NCBI RefSeq assembly: GCF_913061305.1
Contig: NZ_CAJXST010000006.1
Location: 62,001 to 126,000, forward strand
Direction: 5' to 3'
Source: an uncultured Porticoccus sp.
GTDB taxonomy: Bacteria; Pseudomonadota; Gammaproteobacteria; Pseudomonadales; Porticoccaceae
DNA: 64,000 nucleotides
The notes beneath the pieces were generated by a model. It ran no database searches. It worked only from the letters and a program-made list of their open reading frames with translations, and was not told the DNA's origin. Position numbers and translations under genes: made by a program. Shown here piece after piece: positions 35,466 to 43,184 of this stretch; within the stretch, counting starts at the first letter, position 1, and the number at the start of each line of letters is the position of its first letter.

Positions 35466-35492
35466 TTTTATTGCCTCCTGGGCATGGGTTGA

Positions 35493-36728
35493 TTAAGCGA
35501 CAAGGCGCAGATGTCTGCGTTTGTCATCAAAGCCAGATTCAGGTTCTACATACCAATCTGGACGCTGATTAGTGAAATCCACGCGGATTAGCTGGACCAT
35601 AGGAACAACGTTGTCGTGCGGTCTGCGTGGGTCGAGGGACTTGAGGAAACCACGAGAAAGGCCGATTTCTTCGAGGCATTTGACATTACGGTAGAAGGTT
35701 GAACTCTTCTCTTTTGCGAGCTGATCATAGCCTTCTGACTTGATATTTCGGTAAGTCTGATAGATCGCATTGGCTTTACGGCGGTTAAGGCGACCAGAGG
35801 CAGAGACCGTGATAAAACGGCTTTCTATCTCAAGTTTGATTTTTTCATCATCAACATTTTTCATTGTGTGACCCTCGATCTGGGAAAATACTTTTTTAAA
35901 GGCTGTGGACCATAGATATTGGCAAAGCGGTTCTTTGTGGACGGACTGAAACCAGTCATGGAAGCGGAGAAATTCAGGCAGACGGCGAGGAATACCGAGC
36001 CGGTCTAAACCTCGATGGCCAGAGGTGGCTTCAAGCCGGAGACGACCATAGGCGAAGTCTTGAAGGCGTTTATCACTGAGAATATCTACTCTCGATTGAT
36101 TGCGCTGCCGCTTGCAGGTATCCAGATCAGCGAGAAGCTCTTGTTCTTTGTAGTAAACTTTTTGACGGAAGTACTCGCTGCAGCGGTTTGCCTGAACATA
36201 GCCAACATGACGGGAAATCATTTCTTTGTTCGGGAATACAGCCTCGACAAGATTTATCAGCTGATTGCGCTGATAGGTCGATGGAACGAAGGCGCTGTAG
36301 GTTGAATCCAGATAACGGACTTCTGAATTTTCAATGTCGAGGTGTTGGTAAATTTTCGGGAATGCCATCTGGAGGGATGCCAGCATCTGATAAAGACCGG
36401 GGCGGATATTTTCAGAGCCAAAAACGTTATGACCCTGGAGGATTTTATTCGGGCTGGCTTTGATGCTGACGTGTGGCCAAGGGTAGAAACCATTGCCTTC
36501 AGGGTGAAAACCCACAGCGACCGATGAAATACTAGAGCTGATCGTTTCCCACTTTCGGGCTTTGGGATCTGAATAGACCCTCTCCCCTTCAACGAACATA
36601 ACCGGACAATCAGCAGGAAAGTCATAATCACGGATATCGACTGAACCAGTACGCTGATCATTTGTAAGCGAAGTTTCGGAGACATGAAACTCGTGGAAGG
36701 GAATCCTTAAATCCAGTTTATCCCACAT
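35493..36728 (-). CDS. Phage replication initiation protein (gene II/X family)
   Basis: 411 aa from ATG 36728 (MWDKLDLRIPFHEF), the usual beginning of gene II-type proteins; GGGA lies 9 bases upstream. The frame is open to 36794. Central VSIKASPNKILQGHNVFG (HNVFGS) is characteristic, and Tyr-containing motifs suited to rolling-circle nicking follow (VRYLDSTYSAFV, QKVYYKEQELL). The protein nicks the plus-strand origin and starts rolling-circle replication. Confidence 0.88.
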   Translation of the reverse strand: MWDKLDLRIPFHEFHVSETSLTNDQRTGSVDIRDYDFPADCPVMFVEGERVYSDPKARKWETISSSISSVAVGFHPEGNGFYPWPHVSIKASPNKILQGHNVFGSENIRPGLYQMLASLQMAFPKIYQHLDIENSEVRYLDSTYSAFVPSTYQRNQLINLVEAVFPNKEMISRHVGYVQANRCSEYFRQKVYYKEQELLADLDTCKRQRNQSRVDILSDKRLQDFAYGRLRLEATSGHRGLDRLGIPRRLPEFLRFHDWFQSVHKEPLCQYLWSTAFKKVFSQIEGHTMKNVDDEKIKLEIESRFITVSASGRLNRRKANAIYQTYRNIKSEGYDQLAKEKSSTFYRNVKCLEEIGLSRGFLKSLDPRRPHDNVVPMVQLIRVDFTNQRPDWYVEPESGFDDKRRHLRLVA

Positions 36729-36735
36729 GTTAAAA

Positions 36736-36777
36736 AGTCCCATCATGGGACTGATACGGGGCATTAGAGTGCCCCGT
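36736..36777. repeat. Two perfect hairpins in the replication-gene leader
   Basis: AGTCCCAT-C-ATGGGACT (36736-36752) and ACGGGGCA-TTAGAG-TGCCCCGT (36756-36777), both perfect 8-bp stems, directly upstream of the replication gene start. Possible autoregulatory operator (pV acts on gene II leader in other phages) or origin element. Confidence 0.7.
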
Positions 36778-37035
36778 ACGGCTTTCGCCGACACACACCG
36801 GAATCAGGCCTTGCTCGATGCCAACGAGAGCGACCGAAATCAAAAAAAGGACCTCGGCCTGATGGGACGTCAGGCCATAGGTCAATTGGAGATTGGCAAG
36901 GTGGTTCAGGACGAGATTACGAGAAGGGATACTATCGATCTGGCCGAAAAGGCCATCGAGCAAGAGCTGTTCTTCAGGGAAGAGAGCTAACTGTTCCGTC
37001 AGAGAGAATACAAAGCAAGATGGGCAAAAAGAGCC

Positions 37036-37118
37036 GTGGACAAAACCAAGCGCGCTTGGTTGTTGTCCACCGCTGACGCCCTCACGGGCTTCGGCCCCTT
37101 GTTCGGCTCGCGCCGAAC
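37036..37118. other. Origin/packaging-like structured region of inovirus
   Basis: Near-perfect 17-bp inverted repeat GTGGACAAAACCAAGCG / CGCTTGGTTGTTGTCCAC (37036-37052, 37053-37070; one bulge), then GGGCTTCGGCCC and GTTCGGC-TCGC-GCCGAAC (37101-37118). Stacked hairpins between the regulator and replication genes fit the origin and packaging signal of filamentous phages. A 143-codon minus frame (37161-36730) and an 87-codon plus frame cross the area; both look incidental. Confidence 0.6.
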
Positions 37119-37126
37119 TTATCTTG

Positions 37127-37357
37127 TCAAACATCATCGTAATCACCCTTAACGAACTCATCTTTCCCAGCGGCTAGGTCAGTGCGAAACTTTTCGAGGT
37201 TGATCAGGCGGGAGCCACCCATTTTGATGGTGGGTACTGCACGGGTAATCACCCAGGAACGAATGGTTTTTTCATCCTTACCGACGAACGCAGCAAACTG
37301 GGCCTGTGACATGACCGGAGGGATGGCAATCATGTTTATTTTTGTATCAACTTCCAT
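37127..37357 (-). CDS. Phage HTH regulator
   Basis: 76 aa with a helix-turn-helix near 15-45 (MSQAQFAAFVGKDEKTIRSW) followed by VPTIKMGGSRLINLEKFR, the winged layout of MerR/excisionase-type small regulators. It is divergent from the plus-strand HTH protein across an operator-rich gap, so the pair probably forms the phage decision switch. The alternative start is ATG 37333. Confidence 0.75.
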   Translation of the reverse strand: MEVDTKINMIAIPPVMSQAQFAAFVGKDEKTIRSWVITRAVPTIKMGGSRLINLEKFRTDLAAGKDEFVKGDYDDV

Positions 37358-37367
37358 TTAGGCCACC

Positions 37368-37453
37368 AGTCAAATAGAATCAAAGTCAAATAGAGTCAAA
37401 ATATATTGATGCAATAATTACATCATAAATTAAACTTTAATGCAACTATTGCA
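37368..37453. promoter_or_regulatory. Operator region between phage regulators
   Basis: AGTCAAATAGA at 37368 and 37384 with a third AGTCAAA at 37394; TGATG-N9-CATCA (37407-37425); and TGCAA-CTA-TTGCA (37441-37453), 17 bp before the repressor ATG. A dense set of repeats in the divergent gap, as in repressor/anti-repressor switches. Confidence 0.65.
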
Positions 37454-37470
37454 CTAAGAATCTATAGAAA

Positions 37471-37737
37471 ATGGATGTAGAAGAGAGGATAAAAAGAACG
37501 ATAGAGCATAAAAAGCTGTCATATCATGACTTAGCTATGCGGAGTGGTATCGCTGCTCAAAGATGGAATAACTCATTGAATAAAAGGACAAAAATACGGT
37601 GGGAAGAAATAGACGCAATATGCAAAATATTCCCAGAATATGAGTACTGGATTACAAGAGAAAAGACAGCACCTGAAATAGGGCAAATCAGCCCGGAGAC
37701 GGAAAAAATAACAGATGATTACCGCAAACAAGGATAG
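37471..37737 (+). CDS. Phage repressor-like HTH protein
   Basis: 88 aa: IEHKKLSYHDLAMRSGIAAQ followed by RWNNSLNKRTKIRWEEIDAICKIFPEYEYW, an XRE/CI-like HTH in which the recognition helix is RWNNSLNKRT. Short C-terminal tail. Its place opposite the other regulator suggests it keeps the prophage silent. Confidence 0.75.
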   Translation: MDVEERIKRTIEHKKLSYHDLAMRSGIAAQRWNNSLNKRTKIRWEEIDAICKIFPEYEYWITREKTAPEIGQISPETEKITDDYRKQG

Positions 37738-37794
37738 GCTGGCTGATTGCTGAAAGGATTAAGGAAAGATGGCAAACAGGGAATGGGAATGAGG

Positions 37795-38361
37795 ATGGAT
37801 AGCCAAAAGAAAAGATTAAGAGACTTAATTACAGCTGTGGGCCTAATGGCCATAAGCTGGGGATGTATTGCTCAAGACTACACCGTTTATGAACCTGGAC
37901 GACCTGACCCAGTGAGCGCACTGGGTATAGGAATCGGGAGCTATGTTGGCAACAGGATGGTCCAGGATATGGGCTACGAATTGCAAACTAAATACATCAA
38001 CTTCCAAGGCGAAGAAGTCACCTTCCAATACCAGCGCTGGAAGATTATTGAAAAAACAGTGTGTGGCAACAAGCAGGGACACACACAGACCTATTCAAAA
38101 TGCACCAAGGCAGCGAAAGCACTGTTCGAAACAGCCTGTGACGAACTGCGAAAAAGCAACAGCGGTGCTAGTCGAAACACGAATATGTACTGTTCAGCTG
38201 CACTTTCCTATAAACCGGTCATTGCCGAAATCAAACCTGCCAGAGAGAAAACTGAGCTCGAGATCCGAAAAGAGAAATGCAACAGGCTGATTATGGAGGC
38301 TTCAATCACCAATACAGCGCAGAAAAGAGCTGAACGGGACAAGGCCTGTAAGAAGAAATAA
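37795..38361 (+). CDS. Exported accessory protein of the inovirus
   Basis: 188 aa from ATG 37795 (GGGA 6 bases upstream; frame open to TTG 37747). N terminus KKRLRDLITAVGLMAISWGC...AQ looks like a signal peptide. The mature part has six or more cysteines (CGNKQGH...YSKCTKAAKALFETACDEL...NMYCSAA) and ends in a very basic helix (KKEKCNR-like, RAERDKACKKK). I recognise no family. As an exported gene next to the repressor it may be expressed in the lysogen, for example for superinfection exclusion. Confidence 0.6.
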   Translation: MDSQKKRLRDLITAVGLMAISWGCIAQDYTVYEPGRPDPVSALGIGIGSYVGNRMVQDMGYELQTKYINFQGEEVTFQYQRWKIIEKTVCGNKQGHTQTYSKCTKAAKALFETACDELRKSNSGASRNTNMYCSAALSYKPVIAEIKPAREKTELEIRKEKCNRLIMEASITNTAQKRAERDKACKKK

Positions 38362-38464
38362 CATCCACCTCAACATCAACTTTTGTTGATTTCATATGCT
38401 TTTATTTGACTTAGGCGGGATGATAAGTAGTTGTTTTTGATGCTATTTGTATGCGGTGTTATTC

Positions 38465-38509
38465 TTCATAATGCTGGGGTCGGTGGTTCAAGTCCACCCG
38501 TAGCTACCA
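38465..38509 (+). repeat. att site copy 3 (right end of inovirus)
   Basis: 45 bp identical to the tRNA-Met 3' half. It is followed by TAT as in copy 1 and then, 3 bp on, by a strong terminator, which suggests that this is the original downstream flank of the tRNA. Confidence 0.95.
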
Positions 38510-38514
38510 TATTC

Positions 38515-38542
38515 AAAGGGTTACGTACGCGTAGCCCTTTTT
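38515..38542 (+). terminator. Displaced tRNA-Met terminator
   Basis: Stem AAAGGGTTACG / CGTAGCCCTTT (38515-38525 and 38530-38540, one G-U pair), loop TACG, then T-run. It lies 6 bp after att copy 3 and most simply is the native terminator of tRNA-Met, moved about 22 kb away by the two insertions. Confidence 0.75.
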
Positions 38543-38799
38543 GTTTCTGCCAAATGCGTGAGATTTGCGTGCCCCTCCTTTTGTCGCAGCATTTGGACTT
38601 TTCAGTAGCGTTACGGGATCTCACTCTGCGAAAAGCAAGCTAACCGCTTCCTTTGTATTTGATAAAAAATGATAATTTTTATTAGAGCCGAATGTCGTCC
38701 TGCTTGGCTTTGCGTATAAAACGTTTGTTTATATAGGCAATGTAAAATAGTTTGAAAAACGGCAGAAATTATATTGATGTTTCTAGATATAGCGATATA

Positions 38800-39111
38800 A
38801 TGATGCGCATGAACATACTAGAAGCATTTAAAGCGTTAGGTAATCCAACACGATTATCAATACTGCAAAACCTTCGGGAGCCGGAAAAGCATTTTCCGCC
38901 TCAGGATGAAGGCGATGTGACTATTGATGGTGTTTGTGTCGGTAGCATTCAGGAAGGCGTTGGGTTGAGCCAGTCGACTACGTCGACGTATTTAGCTTCG
39001 TTGCAACGTGCTGGACTTGTTACTTCCAAGCGAATGGGTGGATGGACCTACTATAAAAGAAATGAAGCGAATATCAAAAAATTGATTGAGCTTCTTGGCA
39101 GAGAGTTGTGA
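38800..39111 (+). CDS. ArsR-type HTH regulator
   Basis: About 103 aa, MMRMNILEAFKALGNPTRLS..., winged HTH with GVGLSQSTTSTYLASLQRAG as the recognition region and a GGWTYYKRNE wing. No metal-binding ELCVCD motif is present, so it is a redox- or ligand-sensing or simple HTH member. Three ATG codons (38800, 38803, 38809) are possible starts and a TTG lies at 38752. It precedes the oxidoreductase operon and shares CGATATA half-sites with the operator at 39136. Confidence 0.8.
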   Translation: MMRMNILEAFKALGNPTRLSILQNLREPEKHFPPQDEGDVTIDGVCVGSIQEGVGLSQSTTSTYLASLQRAGLVTSKRMGGWTYYKRNEANIKKLIELLGREL

Positions 39112-39135
39112 TACCGCTCTTTTTTTTAAACTCAA

Positions 39136-39157
39136 TATATCGGAATATACCGATATA
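39136..39157. promoter_or_regulatory. Operator ahead of quinone oxidoreductase
   Basis: TATATCGG-AATATA-CCGATATA, a perfect 8-bp inverted repeat with a 6-bp spacer, 24 bp before the oxidoreductase start. A half-site CGATATA also lies at 38793-38799 in front of the ArsR-type gene, so the regulator probably controls both. Confidence 0.75.
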
Positions 39158-39180
39158 TAAATATATAGATAGGTGAAAAT

Positions 39181-40143
39181 ATGCGAGCAATGATTTTAAA
39201 GTCTTTTGGTGGACCTGAGAGTTTTAGTGAGGTTGTATTACCCAAACCAGAGCCTGGTAAAGGGCAAGTTTTAGTGAGGGTCCATGCGACCTCCATCAAC
39301 CCGTTGGACTACCAGGTTAGACGCGGAGATTATAAAGATTATGTTCCACTGCCAGCGATTACGGGACACGACGTCTCTGGCGTCATTGAGTCAGTTGGTC
39401 CTGGTGTGACGGCATTCAAGCCCGGAGATGAAGTGTGGTACACGCCTGAAATCTTTGCTGGCCAGGGTAGCTATGCCGAATATCACGTTGCCCATGAATC
39501 AATAGTTGGCCTCAAGCCCAGTTCACTTACTCATCTTGAAGCAGCAGCACTAAGCTTAGTCGGCGGTACAGTGTGGGAGGCTTTGATTACCAGAGTCAAT
39601 CTACAAGTGGGTGAAACCATTCTGGTGCATGGTGGTGCTGGCGGTGTTGGCCACATTGCGATTCAGGTTGCTAAAGCGGCGGGTGCGCGAGTGCTAACCA
39701 CGGTATCTTCGCAAAACGCAGCATTTGTAAAAAGTTTAGGCGCAGATCTCGTCATTGACTATAAGCAAACCGATTACGTTGAAGCCGTGCTCGAAGCAAC
39801 GGATGGGAAAGGTGTGAATGTAGTGTTTGATACCGTCGGTGGCGATACGCTTCAGAGAAGCCCATTGGTATTGGATCAACTGGGGCGCGTTGTCAGCATA
39901 GTAGACATCGCCACCCCTCAAAACCTGATTGAAGCCTGGGGACGAAATGCCAGTTATCACTTTGTCTTCACCCGTCAAAACCGGGGCAAGCTGGATGACC
40001 TTTCGCGTTTGGTTGAAAGAGGGCTGCTCAAGCCACACGTCGGTGCAACGTATCCCCTATCTGAAGTGGGTCTTGCGCATGCCCGACTTGAACAAAAATC
40101 AAACGGTTTACGCGGCAAAATTGCCATCGATGTAACCGCTTAA
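39181..40143 (+). CDS. NADPH:quinone oxidoreductase (zinc-type ADH family)
   Basis: 320 aa, MDR superfamily: [50 protein letters not shown], and the nucleotide site [21 protein letters not shown]. Lacks the catalytic zinc residues of true ADHs, as in QOR. Reduces quinones or enones with NADPH. Second gene after the ArsR-type regulator. Confidence 0.88.
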   Translation: MRAMILKSFGGPESFSEVVLPKPEPGKGQVLVRVHATSINPLDYQVRRGDYKDYVPLPAITGHDVSGVIESVGPGVTAFKPGDEVWYTPEIFAGQGSYAEYHVAHESIVGLKPSSLTHLEAAALSLVGGTVWEALITRVNLQVGETILVHGGAGGVGHIAIQVAKAAGARVLTTVSSQNAAFVKSLGADLVIDYKQTDYVEAVLEATDGKGVNVVFDTVGGDTLQRSPLVLDQLGRVVSIVDIATPQNLIEAWGRNASYHFVFTRQNRGKLDDLSRLVERGLLKPHVGATYPLSEVGLAHARLEQKSNGLRGKIAIDVTA

Positions 40144-40171
40144 TTGCGTCATAAGCCCGGAGGAATAATCA

Positions 40172-40483
40172 ATGGTTATTGAAATTGCCCGCTTTCAAGT
40201 AGCGCCCGATCAACAAAAAGGTTTCTTTGATGCCTTTGCCGATGTGAAAGCCTACGTTGAAAAAGCTGAAGGCTATCAATCGCACGTAATTAGCCAAGAG
40301 ATCGAAGATTCGTCTCGTATCAGTTTAATGGTGAAATGGCGAAGCTACGAAGATCATGTTGAGCTTTTTGAGCCCAGTGAAGATCATGAAATTTTTATTA
40401 ATGCACTGATGCCTTTCTTACAGGACGAGGTGGAGGTTTTTCACTTCAATACAGCACTGGCCTCAATCGGAGGTGAAAAATGA
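40172..40483 (+). CDS. Antibiotic-biosynthesis-monooxygenase (ABM) domain protein
   Basis: 103 aa, dimeric ferredoxin-like fold: MVIEIARFQVAPDQQKGFFD...AKSEGYQSH-like core (EKAEGYQSHVISQEIEDSSR) and LMVKWRSYEDHVELFE. Small members act as quinol monooxygenases or haem-degrading enzymes. GGAGGAATAATCA precedes the ATG. Overlaps the next gene start (ATGA). Confidence 0.8.
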   Translation: MVIEIARFQVAPDQQKGFFDAFADVKAYVEKAEGYQSHVISQEIEDSSRISLMVKWRSYEDHVELFEPSEDHEIFINALMPFLQDEVEVFHFNTALASIGGEK

Positions 40484-40927
40484 AAGCAGTAAGTTTATCA
40501 GAATATCTTCCTGCCGATGTTCAGGATTCGCTGGTTGCTTTTGATGCGCCAAAACCAGGTCCTCGTGACCTCTTGGTTGCAGTTAAAGCCGCATCCATCA
40601 ATCCGGTAGACACCAAGGTGCGCCGTAATGGCGTACCTGAGTCTGGCCATCGCATTCTTGGTTATGATGCGTCCGGTGTTGTCAAAGGCGTCGGCGACGA
40701 GGTTACGCTTTTTCAACCTGGCGATGAGGTGTTTTATGCCGGAGATATTGGCCGCCCAGGGACAAACGCCGAGTTTCATGCCGTAGATGAAAGGCTAGTG
40801 GATCCTAAACCACACGCTATCTCGTTTGAGGAAGCAGCTTCCAATGATTGACGACCCGGGTTCATTGGACATATCCAAAATGAAACTGACGTCGCTCAGT
40901 TTTCATTGGGAAGTCATGTTTACGAGG
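40480..40927 (+). pseudogene. Internally deleted zinc-binding alcohol dehydrogenase
   Basis: The first 119 codons encode a normal N terminus of a zinc-binding alcohol dehydrogenase-family protein (MKAVSLSEYLPADVQDS...SINPVDTKVRRN...GDIGRPGTNAEFH...ISFEEAAS), then a stop at 40849-40851. In the +1 frame from about 40850 the C-terminal signature of the same family appears (DDPGSLDISKMKLTSLSFHW then EVMFTRP). About 150-170 central residues with the NADPH site are missing. The gene is therefore dead through deletion plus frameshift. Confidence 0.85.
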
Positions 40928-41140
40928 CCGACTAACCCCATTGACCGAGCGTACAAGGCGGTGGAACTGATGGACCTGAGCCAGCGTACCTTGAAGCGCT
41001 GGCGCGAAACCAACGCCTCTTCGGGCACGCCCCCGGATAACGGTCAAGGGCATTTTGACTCTGCAACGATCTCCCTACTCATCAACCAACTTCCTGTTCA
41101 ACCGCGTTCAGCAATGCATCGATTTCAATTCACACTGTGA
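40928..41140 (+). other. HTH-bearing remnant, possibly IS3-type transposase
   Basis: Fused in frame to the pseudogene tail is TNPIDRAYKAVELMDLSQRT then LKRWRETN, which resembles the N-terminal HTH (...GLSxRTLQRWR) of some IS3-family OrfB proteins. The rest degenerates. This may mark the element that caused the deletion; weak evidence. Confidence 0.35.
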
Positions 41141-41234
41141 CTTTGGGTCCCAGCCTATGAGCCGCAATCTCTATCGCTACATCCCAGGCAACTTAACCTG
41201 TCTTACTCACATTGATGACAAAACAGACTGACAT

Positions 41235-41263
41235 AAAAAAACCCGCAATTAGCGGGTTTTTTT
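41235..41263. terminator. Bidirectional intrinsic terminator
   Basis: Seven A, ACCCGC-AATTA-GCGGGT, seven T: stem with A/T runs on both sides (41235-41246 and 41252-41263). Serves the PEP-CTERM gene on the minus strand 24 bp away and stops the plus strand. Confidence 0.85.
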
Positions 41264-41286
41264 ATTGGCGCGAAGAGCCGCTGGTA

Positions 41287-41895
41287 TCAGCTTGCCCGAC
41301 GACGGCGACGCAGGGCCATCGCAAGGAGGCCGGCGGCAAGCAAGGCCAGCGGAGCCGGCTCGGGAATCTCGTTGCTCTCGAACTCATAGGAGGCAAAGTG
41401 ATTATTAACGTCAGTGGCATCCACCCCAGTCAACTGGAATAAGGAGCTACCACTGGCATCAAGAAAATTAAAGTCGTAAATATCACGATTCGAGCAGCAA
41501 TCTGTCCGTCCAAAAATTGCAATACTGCTCAGATCCACTGCCTCAAGAAATGTAATAGTCAGCGTATCACCTGTTTTTGGGTTGCCTTCATGGAAGACAC
41601 TGCCGTTGGAAAATACACCATCAGTATTTCCATCAATGGCTTTGTCCGGCGTGGAGGATGCGTTCCAGCTATCGGGCGCTGACGCCGTTGCCGTTAGCGC
41701 AACATTCACATTACTCATGTCGAAGGCCTGAAATTCAGCTACCTGCAACCATTCATTAATACTGTTGGAAATCTCAACGCTTTTCACGCCCATCAAACCA
41801 GCATTGGCACCGGCCATAAAAGAAACAACTACGGTACAAACGGCAACCTGACTAGCAAAACGACGCAAGCGCGATGTGATCTTGGAGTTCAACAT
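41287..41895 (-). CDS. PEP-CTERM sorted protein with discoidin-like domain
   Basis: 202 aa. Signal peptide to about residue 33 (VAVCTVVVSFMAGANA), then a discoidin/F5-8C-like fold (EISNSINEWLQVAEFQAFDM...WNASSTPDKAIDGNTDGVFS...TLTITFLEAVDLSSIAIFGR) and the C-terminal sorting signal IPEPAPLALLAAGLLAMALRRRRRAS: PEP box, helix, Arg cluster. Exosortase A should cleave it at the PEP motif and pass it to the cell surface with exopolysaccharide. ATG 41895 is preferred; frame open to 41949. Own sigma-54 promoter candidate upstream. Confidence 0.9.
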   Translation of the reverse strand: MLNSKITSRLRRFASQVAVCTVVVSFMAGANAGLMGVKSVEISNSINEWLQVAEFQAFDMSNVNVALTATASAPDSWNASSTPDKAIDGNTDGVFSNGSVFHEGNPKTGDTLTITFLEAVDLSSIAIFGRTDCCSNRDIYDFNFLDASGSSLFQLTGVDATDVNNHFASYEFESNEIPEPAPLALLAAGLLAMALRRRRRAS

Positions 41896-41952
41896 ACTTC
41901 TGACCTTATTCAATCTGTTTAAAGGATGCTTTTGATATAACTGGAACAATAA

Positions 41953-41967
41953 GCAAAAACTGGGCCA
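41953..41967 (-). promoter_or_regulatory. Sigma-54 promoter candidate for PEP-CTERM gene
   Basis: On the minus strand TGGCCC-N5-TTGC, correct -24/-12 spacing, one mismatch. Predicted start about 46 bp before ATG 41895. PEP-CTERM genes are known to be controlled by the sigma-54 activator PrsR with PrsK. Confidence 0.65.
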
Positions 41968-42310
41968 AAAAAATAATCTACTTTTAGATCAGATAGATAT
42001 ATTAATAATACAAAGCGGTCATTAAGCTTCTGTAAAAAAACCTGACGCGAGCTTGCTGCCACAACTTTCTTTAACCCGAGTGTTATAACCTGAGCGCTAT
42101 CTACCCACTTTATATACGCCAGACCACACATCTGGCTGGTTGCTCTCTACCCTATCGACCTGTGCAGGTACTAAAGTACAAGTTAAAGCACCCGGGTCCG
42201 GCACACCGGCTTGCTTACTTTGGTTGCATTTTCTTTGGGTCACTGCAGTATGACGATACTGTTCCCGTGAATCGCTTAGATCGTTAGAATGATAAAAATC
42301 AATCACAGGG
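41968..42310. other. Intergenic region ahead of LolA-like operon
   Basis: No gene. It contains a hairpin CAGTAT-GACG-ATACTG (42246-42261) about 50 bp before the LolA-like start, which may be an operator. The left part drives the divergent PEP-CTERM gene. Confidence 0.5.
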
Positions 42311-43183
42311 ATGACCGTGCATATTTCCTTCAGTAATATCAGGCAGTGGGTAGCAACCCTTTCACTACTGATGCTCACCAGCCTCGGCTGGGCCGGGCCG
42401 CATAATCCAACTGTGGCGGCCAATCAGAAAAGTGAAGGTCTCAAACTGGCTCAAGCTGTCTATGACAACCCTACCGGCCAGGATGCCAGCTCCCAGGTAG
42501 TCATGGTACTGGAAGGTAGCGGCTCGACCAGACAGCGCAAGCTGTTCAGCTATGCGCTGGATAAGGGCAATGCCGAGCGATGGACACTACTCCGCTTTGT
42601 GAAACCGAACGATGTGGCAGGGACCGGTCTGCTGACCAAGGATTACGCTGGCGACGAGAGCGACCAATGGCTGTACCTGCCTGCTCTGGAACGGGTTCGC
42701 CGCATCGCCTCTTCGAGAAAAGGCGGCCGGTTTGTTGGCTCCGATTTCTACTATGAAGACTTATCCGACCGGGAAGCTTCCATGGATCACCACCGGATTA
42801 TCGGCAAGGACAAGGTTGGCGGCGCCGGCTGTACACTACTGGAGAGTATTCCGGTCGATAAATCCAACTCGGTTTATAGCAAACGCATCCTCTGCATTCA
42901 TCCGGGAATTCTCGTTCCCCTGCGCATCGATTACTACGAAAACAACCGGGAAGAACCCACCAAAAGACTCCAGGCGCGCAAAATCAAACGGGTTCAGGGC
43001 TACTGGACCATTTTTGATAGTACGATGTATAACCTGCAAACCGGTCATAGTACTAAATTAATCACTATCAACATCCAATACGATCAGGGAATTCCCGAAG
43101 CACTTTTCAGCCAGAGAGGTCTCTCTGATGACAGCCGGGAAATACCATTCCGTCCTCAGAGCGAAGACAGCCAGGAAGATTGA
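42311..43183 (+). CDS. Periplasmic LolA-like lipoprotein-sorting protein
   Basis: 290 aa, signal peptide ending near GWAGP, then the LolA/LolB-like fold as in the outer-membrane lipoprotein-sorting family (SQVVMVLEGSGSTRQRKLFSYALD...GDESDQWLYLPALERVRRIASS then KGGRFVGSDFYYEDLS). Such genes are regularly paired with MMPL/RND transporters as here. Likely carries a lipid or hydrophobic cargo in the periplasm. First gene of a three-gene operon. Confidence 0.8.
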   Translation: MTVHISFSNIRQWVATLSLLMLTSLGWAGPHNPTVAANQKSEGLKLAQAVYDNPTGQDASSQVVMVLEGSGSTRQRKLFSYALDKGNAERWTLLRFVKPNDVAGTGLLTKDYAGDESDQWLYLPALERVRRIASSRKGGRFVGSDFYYEDLSDREASMDHHRIIGKDKVGGAGCTLLESIPVDKSNSVYSKRILCIHPGILVPLRIDYYENNREEPTKRLQARKIKRVQGYWTIFDSTMYNLQTGHSTKLITINIQYDQGIPEALFSQRGLSDDSREIPFRPQSEDSQED

Positions 43184-43184
43184 C

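Larger units (their letters stand above)
30413..38509. mobile_element. Filamentous (inovirus-type) prophage
   Basis: An 8.1-kb element between att copies 2 and 3. From right to left on the minus strand it reads replication protein, pV-like, two small membrane proteins, pVIII, a 20-aa protein, pIII/TspB-like, pVI-like, Zot/pI and integrase, which is the canonical inovirus order. A plus-strand HTH protein and an accessory gene lie at the right. All core genes are open, so it may be able to excise. Confidence 0.93.

Noticed and set aside
36727-36990. 87-codon plus-strand open frame in the phage origin region
   Set aside because: Antisense to the replication-gene leader, no ribosome site, no family; likely incidental.
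36730-37161. 143-codon minus-strand open frame between phage regulator and replication gene
   Set aside because: Crosses the stacked hairpins, overlaps both neighbours, has no recognisable domain and no good ribosome site. Kept as possible but not supported.
38431-38643. 70-codon plus frame across att copy 3 and the terminator
   Set aside because: It reads through a tRNA fragment and a terminator hairpin; not a gene.
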